A stretch of 12,200 bases of DNA from Nitrospirota bacterium (GTDB lineage: Bacteria; Nitrospirota; Nitrospiria; Nitrospirales; Nitrospiraceae). Below the pieces are notes generated by a model. That model ran no database searches. It was given only the letters and a program-made list of their open reading frames with translations, and was not told the DNA's origin. The DNA lies in the NCBI GenBank assembly GCA_004296865.1, contig SCVQ01000037.1, positions 1 through 12,200 of the forward strand. The letters run 5' to 3'. The position numbers and the translations under genes are program-made. Shown here piece by piece: positions 8,390 to 12,200 of the stretch (positions are counted from its first letter, which is position 1; each line of letters starts with the position of its first letter).

Positions 8390-8998
8390 TTAGAGGTGCG
8401 ATCGAAAGGAGGACAACGGCGGGCCGATTCGAAGAGGCGGCCTGTCGGGCCCGTTGGGATGGGCGATCGGCAGAAACTCGTTGAACTTCGGGGCCAGGGT
8501 GCGGCTGTCGAAGAAGACGAAGCCGCGCTCTCCCTTGGCTTCATAGGTCAGATTGATTTCGGTGTCGGTCCCGCGCCAGTTGAACTGCTGGTTCAGTCCC
8601 CGCATCATCGATCCGGGAGAGCGATCGATCGGCCCGTAGTGCGATTGGAGATAGGCCAGCACCTGCTCGTGGGTTTTCTTCCCCTTGTACCGGACGCCCA
8701 CCCGGGCGAATTCTCCGTCATAGGCGTAAAAGGTCATGGACTCGACCCTGGCTTCGCCGAGCGGCAGCGGGCCTTGCGTGAGGGCGTATTCCTGGATGTG
8801 TTCTTCGGCGTTGATGAGGGTGAGGTCCTGGACCTTGGCCAGGGACGAGCCCCACTGAATGCCGTGAAAGCCCTTCGGATCGTTCAGCAAGGTGCCGGCG
8901 GTGGCGGGCATTGGGAGGACGCCGAGCACCGACCAGCCCAGCAGCATCCACGTGCGCCAAACGCTAGCGACGGCAACCAATCGACGGTGTGGGCTCAT
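8390..8998 (-). CDS. Hypothetical exported protein (GFxGIxWG-type family)
   Basis: A 202-residue protein of unknown function. It begins with a basic stretch (HRR at 4-6), a hydrophobic core (about 17-29) and a good signal-peptidase I site at ATA|G (34/35), so it is probably periplasmic. The mature part opens with GFHGIQWGSSLAKVQDL (43-59) and continues with RVESMTFYAYDGEFARVGVRYKG. From memory this resembles a family of uncharacterised secreted proteins in Nitrospirota and Deltaproteobacteria that start GFRGIxWGT and share the FYxGxFxxVxIxxxG strand. No catalytic motif is visible. The ATG at 8998 has only a weak purine-rich leader. A long open frame on the opposite strand covers the same DNA but looks like a shadow. 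The gene is convergent with the signalling block (124-bp gap without a clear terminator) and divergent from the decarboxylase operon. Confidence 0.8.
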   Translation of the reverse strand: MSPHRRLVAVASVWRTWMLLGWSVLGVLPMPATAGTLLNDPKGFHGIQWGSSLAKVQDLTLINAEEHIQEYALTQGPLPLGEARVESMTFYAYDGEFARVGVRYKGKKTHEQVLAYLQSHYGPIDRSPGSMMRGLNQQFNWRGTDTEINLTYEAKGERGFVFFDSRTLAPKFNEFLPIAHPNGPDRPPLRIGPPLSSFRSHL

Positions 8999-9055
8999 CT
9001 CGCGCTCACGCTGGACCAGAGCGGCACCGTAGCACGATCGCGCGATGAAGGCAAT

Positions 9056-9091
9056 CGGCGCCTCCGCTCGCGAGGCGCTCGGCAGGCGCCG
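9056..9091. other. Overlapping, mutually exclusive GC-rich stem-loops in the divergent intergenic region
   Basis: Two perfect stems share the same left arm. GCGCCTC (9058-9064) can pair with GAGGCGC (9072-9078), giving a 7-bp stem and 7-nt loop. CGGCGCCT (9056-9063) can instead pair with AGGCGCCG (9084-9091), giving an 8-bp stem and 20-nt loop. Neither is followed by a T-run. The region lies upstream of the + strand promoter, so on RNA it would occur only in a transcript of the - strand gene. The pairing is certain; any function is speculative, and GC-rich DNA gives such stems by chance. Confidence 0.35.
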
Positions 9092-9103
9092 GTCGCCAGC
9101 CGG

Positions 9104-9132
9104 TTGTGAATGTCATCCCCCCTCGCTATAAT
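9104..9132 (+). promoter_or_regulatory. Sigma70-type promoter for the decarboxylase/aminotransferase operon
   Basis: TTGTGA (9104-9109, four of six matches to the -35 consensus) is separated by exactly 17 nt from a perfect TATAAT (9127-9132). Transcription would start near 9139, leaving an untranslated leader of about 70 nt before the ATG at 9208. In such GC-rich DNA a perfect TATAAT at optimal spacing in an intergenic region is notable. Its position also rules out the upstream ATG at 9106, which would lie inside the promoter. Confidence 0.75.
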
Positions 9133-9207
9133 GCGACCGTTTCGCGGCCGGCTGTCGTGCTGCTGCCCCGGTGCGCGTGTCGTCATGTCCGGTCACGAGG
9201 GGAGAGG

Positions 9208-9705
9208 ATGATCGAGAGCGAGGCCTTTGTGCAAGCGCTGGAGGACATCGGATTCGACTTCTTCACCGGCGTCCCGGATGTGCTGCTGGCGGGGGTCATC
9301 GAGACGCTGCTGACGCGCCGGCTCTATACCCCGGCCGTTCGAGAGGACGAGGCGGTGGCGATGGCGGCCGGCGCCTACCTGGGCGGCAGGGTCCCGGCGG
9401 TGCTCATGTCGAATGCGGGGCTGGGGACGTCCCTGAATACGCTGCTCTCGTTGAACCTGCTCTATCGGCACCCTTGTCTGTTGATCGTGGCATGGCGGGG
9501 CTTCGAGGGCCATGATGCGCCGGAACATCGCAGCATGGGCCAGGTCATGACGCCCCTGCTGGACACGGTGCGCATTCCCCATCGAACCCTTTCGGATGCC
9601 ACGGCCCTGGACGATTTCAACTGGGTGGCGCAGACGTTCATGAAGACACGCATCCCGGTCGCGCTGCTCCTGAAGCCCGGTGTGGTCCGGGGGATTCAGC
9701 CGTGA
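9208..9705 (+). CDS. Phosphonopyruvate/sulfopyruvate decarboxylase, alpha subunit (TPP Pyr domain)
   Basis: This 165-residue protein is the N-terminal (pyrimidine-binding) half of a thiamine-diphosphate decarboxylase that converts phosphonopyruvate to phosphonoacetaldehyde, or sulfopyruvate to sulfoacetaldehyde. FFTGVPDVLL (18-27) matches the GVPDS motif of the family. E46 in VREDEAVAMAAGAYLGG is the expected glutamate that activates the cofactor aminopyrimidine. SNAGLGTSLNTLLSL (68-82) and AWRGFEGHDAPEH (95-107) are also family-typical. Bacterial phosphonopyruvate decarboxylases are usually one chain of about 370-400 residues, whereas ComD/ComE of methanogens are split as here. The REDEAVxxAAGAYLxG pattern is rather ComD-like, so the substrate is undecided. 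The ATG at 9208 follows AGGGGAG at 9198-9204; the longer frame from 9106 overlaps the promoter. The partner subunit follows after a repeat-filled gap. Confidence 0.87.
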   Translation: MIESEAFVQALEDIGFDFFTGVPDVLLAGVIETLLTRRLYTPAVREDEAVAMAAGAYLGGRVPAVLMSNAGLGTSLNTLLSLNLLYRHPCLLIVAWRGFEGHDAPEHRSMGQVMTPLLDTVRIPHRTLSDATALDDFNWVAQTFMKTRIPVALLLKPGVVRGIQP

Positions 9706-9785
9706 AGCGTGAAGAAAGAGGGCCTTCCTACGAACGATGCATCACGAACGACGAGATACGCTTCACGAGATACGAACGACGATAC
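9701..9785. repeat. Heptanucleotide repeat between the two decarboxylase subunit genes
   Basis: The element starts on the stop codon of the alpha gene with two copies of cgtgaag (9701-9714). From 9730 to 9785 it reads as eight consecutive 7-nt units. Seven begin with acg: acgaacg at 9730, 9744 and 9772, acgagat at 9751 and 9765, acgcttc at 9758 and acgatac at 9779. The exception is atgcatc at 9737. The 17 bases at 9744-9760 are identical to 1-17. The bases cttcacg at 9761-9767 are the reverse complement of the opening cgtgaag units. The element fills the 94-nt gap almost completely and ends just before the beta-gene Shine-Dalgarno. The in-frame ATG at 9737 belongs to the repeat and is not the gene start. 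Confidence 0.75.
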
Positions 9786-9789
9786 AGGT

Positions 9790-9794
9790 AGGAG
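9790..9794 (+). promoter_or_regulatory. AGGAG ribosome binding site fixing the beta-subunit start
   Basis: AGGAG lies 5 nt before the ATG at 9800. The open frame extends upstream to 9737, but those 21 codons are translated repeat. A second in-frame ATG at 9821 is possible but is preceded by a weaker purine stretch. Confidence 0.7.
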
Positions 9795-9799
9795 TTGAA

Positions 9800-10381
9800 A
9801 TGAGACCCGAAGAAGGCACGATGCAGAGCCGTGCGCGGGCCATTCAGGCGTTGCTGGAGCTGATTCCCGGCGACGTCCCGGTCATCATCTGCAACGGCTT
9901 CCCCTCGCGTGAGGCGTTCAAGTTGGTGGACCGCCCGACCCATTTCTATATGATGGGGTCCATGGGGATGGCGGCGGCGATCGGGCTGGGCGTGGCTTTG
10001 GCCAAGCCCGCCAAGAAGGTGGTCGTGTTGGACGGCGACGGCAATGTCTTGATGGGGCTGGGGACGCTGGGCACGGTCGGGGCGCTCAAGCCCAAGAATT
10101 TCATCCACGTGGTGCTGGACAACGAAGTCTATGGGAGCAGCGGCAATCAGCCGAGCTACGCGCGGGTGGTGCGGCTGGACCAGGTGGCCAAAGCGGCCGG
10201 GTATGCGCACGTCGAGCGGGTGCGGGAGCGGGAAGACCTCGTCTATGAGTTCAAGGATCTGCTGGGCAAGGACGGTCCCGGCTTCCTGCTCGTGAAAGTC
10301 TCGGAGCAGGCGGAGGACGTCGGGTGGGTGTCGCTCGAGCCGTCCCAGATCACCCAGCGATTTCGAAAGGCCATTGAATAA
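9800..10381 (+). CDS. Phosphonopyruvate/sulfopyruvate decarboxylase, beta subunit (TPP PP domain)
   Basis: A 193-residue protein, the diphosphate-binding half of the thiamine-diphosphate decarboxylase; it should form the active site together with the alpha subunit encoded upstream. The TPP/Mg motif begins with GDGN (79-82) and ends with DNE (107-109), about the spacing of the classic GDG-x(24-27)-N motif. NGFPSREAF (32-40) and FYMMGSMGMAAAIGLGVAL (49-67) match the ComE/Ppd C-terminal domain, where SRE and GSMG are conserved. The methanogen ComE subunit is similar in length (about 190). The start is chosen for AGGAG at 9790-9794. A 94-nt gap of 7-nt repeats separates it from the alpha gene, which is unusual for two subunits of one enzyme. 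The aminotransferase gene begins about 107 nt downstream. Phosphonopyruvate and sulfopyruvate cannot be distinguished by eye. Confidence 0.87.
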   Translation: MRPEEGTMQSRARAIQALLELIPGDVPVIICNGFPSREAFKLVDRPTHFYMMGSMGMAAAIGLGVALAKPAKKVVVLDGDGNVLMGLGTLGTVGALKPKNFIHVVLDNEVYGSSGNQPSYARVVRLDQVAKAAGYAHVERVREREDLVYEFKDLLGKDGPGFLLVKVSEQAEDVGWVSLEPSQITQRFRKAIE

Positions 10382-10383
10382 CA

Positions 10384-10475
10384 GAGCTGCCAGCGATCAG
10401 CCGTCGGTTTTCAGCAAGATGAAACCCCTCGCCCGATAGCCGGCACCCAACGGTTCATCACTGATCACTGAAAAC
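10384..10475. repeat. Second type of intergenic repeat (cagc heptads and inverted copies)
   Basis: Between the beta gene and the aminotransferase, 10391-10418 reads in 7-nt units: cagcgat at 10391, cagccgt at 10398, cggtttt at 10405 and cagcaag at 10412. At the far end, gatcag (10395-10400) and gttttcag (10407-10414) reappear in inverted form as ctgatc (10461-10466) and ctgaaaac (10468-10475). The gap thus carries two oppositely oriented copies of related words. It resembles short dispersed repeats but is more degenerate than the acg-type arrays. No terminator or promoter is evident in it. Confidence 0.5.
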
Positions 10476-10481
10476 AAGGAG
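10476..10481 (+). promoter_or_regulatory. AAGGAG ribosome binding site for the aminotransferase
   Basis: AAGGAG lies 7 nt before the ATG at 10489 and only 4 nt before the in-frame GTG at 10486. Spacing favours the ATG; the two starts differ by a single residue. Confidence 0.7.
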
Positions 10482-10488
10482 CTACGTG

Positions 10489-11580
10489 ATGATCTTCTTG
10501 ACTCCAGAGGCCGCGCATATTTCAACGCGTGTGCGCGCGGCGCTGCAACGGCCGGCGCTCAGTCATGAGGAGCCGGAGTTTGCGGAACTTCTGCACGGCA
10601 TCAGGCAGAAGCTGTTGCGGGCGTTTGTGCCGGGGGCCGAGTCGGACTATACGGCGGTGATCATGACCGGGTCCGGGAGCATGGCCGTCGAAGCCGCCCT
10701 CCTCTCCTCCCTGCCGCATGGGAAACGGGCTCTGGTCATCAACAACGGGGTCTATGGAGAGCTGATGGCCTCCATCCTCGGCGTGCCCCGCTTGGGCGTG
10801 GCGGAGTTCAAGCTGGATTGGGGCGCCAGGCCCGATCCGGAAAAGCTGAGGTTGGCGCTCCGGCAGCACCCTGAAGTCTATGCGGTGGCGATGGTGCACC
10901 ATGAGACGACGACCGGCCTCATCAATCCGGTCAAGGAGATCGCGGAGGTGGTGGACAGTCAGAACCGGGTGTTCATTGTGGATGCGGTGAGCGGCTTGGG
11001 CGGCGAAGCGCTGGACATTGCCGGGCCGCATCTGTACATGGTCGCCGGCACCGCCCAGGGAGGCATTCAGGGCGTGCCCGGCGTCTCCTTCGTGCTGGTG
11101 CGCAAGGGCTTCATGGAGCGGATGAAGGGCTATCCGAAACGGTCCTGGTATCTGTACCTGCCGCATTACTATGAGAATGAAGAACGAGGACGGATTCCCT
11201 TCACGCCGGCGGTGCAGGCCTATGTGGCCTTCGACGAGGCGCTCAGCGAGCTGTTGGAAGAAGGGCTCGCCAACCGCATCTTGCGCTACAAGAAGGCGGC
11301 TGCCGCGATCCGCCACAAGATGAGCGCGTGGGGGCTGACGCCGGTCCTGCCGTTGGAATGTCACTCCAACGGTCTCACGGCCTATCATCTTCCTTCCGGG
11401 CTGAGCTATGAGACGCTCCACGCTCGCCTGAAGGAGCAGGGCTATGTCATCGCGTCCGGCCAGGGGCCGCTCGCATCCAAAATCTTTCGAGTCGCCAACA
11501 TGGGGGCGTTGAGCGAAGCGGATATCGAGGGCTTTCTCTCCGCCTTCCAGCGCGTGCTGGAGACGGCTGCCGTCCGCTGA
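10489..11580 (+). CDS. PhnW-like (2-aminoethylphosphonate:pyruvate) class V aminotransferase homologue lacking the PLP lysine
   Basis: A 363-residue fold-type I, class V aminotransferase-like protein, near full family length and closest by eye to PhnW. PhnW interconverts phosphonoacetaldehyde and 2-aminoethylphosphonate with alanine/pyruvate. Preserved motifs: LTPEAAHIS near the N-terminus, the phosphate-binding GSGSMAVEA (61-69), HHETTTG (137-143), the pyridine-binding aspartate D165 in FIVDAVSGLGG, IQGVPGVSFV (193-202) and the carboxylate-binding arginine R334 in FRVANMG. The position of the Schiff-base lysine (NKCIQGVPG in PhnW, SQKALNAPPG in alanine-glyoxylate enzymes) is occupied by G191 in AQGGIQGVPG. 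No lysine occurs between D165 and K206. The codon there is GGA, two changes from AAG or AAA, so a simple read error is unlikely. It follows the decarboxylase genes, so an aminoacetaldehyde-forming role (2-aminoethylphosphonate or taurine) is expected from context, but normal transaminase chemistry is doubtful. Confidence 0.85.
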   Translation: MIFLTPEAAHISTRVRAALQRPALSHEEPEFAELLHGIRQKLLRAFVPGAESDYTAVIMTGSGSMAVEAALLSSLPHGKRALVINNGVYGELMASILGVPRLGVAEFKLDWGARPDPEKLRLALRQHPEVYAVAMVHHETTTGLINPVKEIAEVVDSQNRVFIVDAVSGLGGEALDIAGPHLYMVAGTAQGGIQGVPGVSFVLVRKGFMERMKGYPKRSWYLYLPHYYENEERGRIPFTPAVQAYVAFDEALSELLEEGLANRILRYKKAAAAIRHKMSAWGLTPVLPLECHSNGLTAYHLPSGLSYETLHARLKEQGYVIASGQGPLASKIFRVANMGALSEADIEGFLSAFQRVLETAAVR

Positions 11581-11779
11581 CGGGTGACGCGGCGCTTTTC
11601 CCGCGCAACGCTTTCTCCGCCCCACTTGCTCTCGCAGCACAGCCACGGGATGACGGTCCTCGTCCGGCATTCTCTTTACCGCGATACCGTGTCATGGAAG
11701 GGAGCGGATGAAACCGGGTGCGTCAGGTTACGCGGGAGACGTTTAAGTTGGTCCAGCCTGTGCCGGCTCGTGACTCCCA

Positions 11780-11808
11780 TTTACAGGGCTTCGGTGGCTT
11801 GTTAGGAT
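11780..11808 (+). promoter_or_regulatory. Possible promoter immediately before cstA
   Basis: TTTACA (11780-11785, five of six matches to -35) and TAGGAT (11803-11808, four of six to -10) are 17 nt apart. Transcription would then begin only about 3 nt before the ATG at 11818, giving a nearly leaderless message. The AGGA in the -10 could otherwise serve as a distant Shine-Dalgarno of a longer transcript. The rest of the 237-nt gap after the aminotransferase shows no convincing gene, terminator or repeat. Confidence 0.35.
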
Positions 11809-11817
11809 ACCGCCACA

Positions 11818-12200
11818 ATGCACGGTGGGATGAAGATCTTGTGGGGACTGGTGGCGGTCCTTTGCGCGGTGGCCTTCGGCTTCGTCACGGGGCTCCTCAA
11901 CCCCGGCGAGAAGGTGAACGGCCTGTGGCTGGTGGTGGCCGCCGTCTGTTTCTACGTCCTGGCCTTCCGGTTCTACGGGCGCTTCCTGGCCCGCCGCGTT
12001 CTTGAACTGAACGATGCGCGCATTACCCCCGCCCACCGTTTGCAGGACGGCACGAACTTTTATCCCGCGAACAAATACGTGCTGTTCGGGCACCACTTCG
12101 CGGCGATTGCCGGAGCGGGGCCGCTGTTGGGGCCCGTGCTGGCCGCGCAGTTCGGCTTTCTCCCCGGGTTTCTGTGGCTGGTGATCGGCGCGGTCCTGGC
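11818..12200 (+). CDS. cstA: CstA: carbon starvation protein A family transporter (N-terminal part, cut by window end)
   Basis: The first 127 residues of a multi-spanning inner-membrane protein of the CstA family, which in enterobacteria imports peptides or pyruvate (CstA, BtsT). Visible are TM1 (about 5-27), TM2 (about 34-55) and the start of the conserved CstA core. The latter includes LFGHHFAAIAGAGPLLGPV (89-107) followed by LAAQFGFLPGFLWL, a near-signature match to the family. The motif DGTNFYPANKYVLFGHH links the second membrane segment to the core. The gene continues beyond 12200; full-length members are about 550-700 residues. The ATG at 11818 is chosen because the hydrophobic N-terminus follows directly; an in-frame ATG at 11830 is an alternative start. 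Spacing from AGGA (11804-11807) is long at 10 nt. There is no clear functional link with the upstream operon. Confidence 0.93.
   Translation, partial: MHGGMKILWGLVAVLCAVAFGFVTGLLNPGEKVNGLWLVVAAVCFYVLAFRFYGRFLARRVLELNDARITPAHRLQDGTNFYPANKYVLFGHHFAAIAGAGPLLGPVLAAQFGFLPGFLWLVIGAVL

Noticed and set aside
6742..8544. Long - strand open frame (600 codons) opposite the kinase 3' end and the receiver-HATPase gene
   Set aside because: It lies antisense to two genes with clear domain motifs, has low-complexity Arg/Ser/Ala/Pro composition and no recognisable domain. High GC content creates such open frames.
9026..9054. Possible - strand promoter (TTGCCT, 17 nt, TACGGT) for the exported-protein gene
   Set aside because: Only four and three of six matches. 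It is plausible by position but too weak to list as a feature.
8366..9109. + strand open frame (247 codons) over the exported-protein gene
   Set aside because: It has no domain motifs and no convincing Shine-Dalgarno, and it runs into the decarboxylase promoter. The opposite strand has a signal peptide and a family-like core.
9737..9799. Upstream ATG extension of the decarboxylase beta subunit
   Set aside because: The 21 extra codons are translated heptad repeat, while AGGAG correctly precedes the ATG at 9800.
11588..11605. CGCGG/CCGCG hairpin after the aminotransferase as a terminator
   Set aside because: The stem is only 5 bp, with the T's in the loop and no T-run after it.
10522..11670. 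- strand open frame opposite the aminotransferase
   Set aside because: It is antisense to a gene with conserved class V aminotransferase motifs, and its His/Arg-rich composition is typical of a shadow frame.
11584..11805. Small + strand open frame (73 codons) in the gap before cstA
   Set aside because: It has a GTG start without a Shine-Dalgarno, unusual composition and no recognisable motif; treated as non-coding.

Overview
The window is GC-rich chromosomal DNA with densely packed, mostly co-directional genes. The protein types (multi-domain phosphorelay proteins, a split thiamine-diphosphate decarboxylase, CstA) and the style of the intergenic repeats suggest a Nitrospira-like member of the Nitrospirota. 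That assignment is an inference from memory of such genomes; no marker gene in the window proves it.

Left block (57-8265, all + strand): a five-gene signalling cluster. In order it holds a CheB chemotaxis methylesterase, a small STAS protein (anti-sigma-factor-antagonist type), a receiver-PP2C/SpoIIE phosphatase, a very large membrane hybrid histidine kinase (Cache-GAF-PAS-GAF-HisKA-HATPase-pseudoreceiver-receiver-HPt) and a receiver-HATPase protein of the RsbW/SpoIIAB kinase type. The last four genes are tightly spaced: an 11-nt gap with the Shine-Dalgarno touching the previous stop, a 40-nt gap, then a 10-nt overlap. The simplest reading is one phosphorelay whose kinase ends in an HPt domain and feeds two opposing effectors, a phosphatase and a kinase. 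These would set the phosphorylation state of the STAS switch protein. It resembles the HptB-HsbR-HsbA pathway of Pseudomonas, but with HsbR split into two proteins that each carry a receiver. No sigma factor is present in the window.

Middle (8390-8998, - strand): one exported protein of unknown function, convergent with the signalling block and divergent from the next operon.

Right block (9208-11580, + strand): a well-formed sigma70-type promoter (9104-9132) precedes two halves of a phosphonopyruvate/sulfopyruvate decarboxylase (Pyr-domain alpha and PP-domain beta), followed by a PhnW-like fold-type I aminotransferase. Together they look like the last two steps from phosphonopyruvate to 2-aminoethylphosphonate, or from sulfopyruvate to taurine. 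However, the aminotransferase carries glycine where the PLP-binding lysine belongs, with the other active-site motifs kept. This is the most surprising protein-level observation in the window. The window ends inside cstA (11818 onward).

Three intergenic gaps (1-56, 9701-9785, about 10384-10475) contain short tandem repeats phased in 7-nt units. A 17-bp stretch is identical in the first two, and the repeat before cheB supplies its ribosome binding site. No tRNA, rRNA, CRISPR array, transposase or convincing intrinsic terminator was found. No gene-free stretch exceeds 300 bases.
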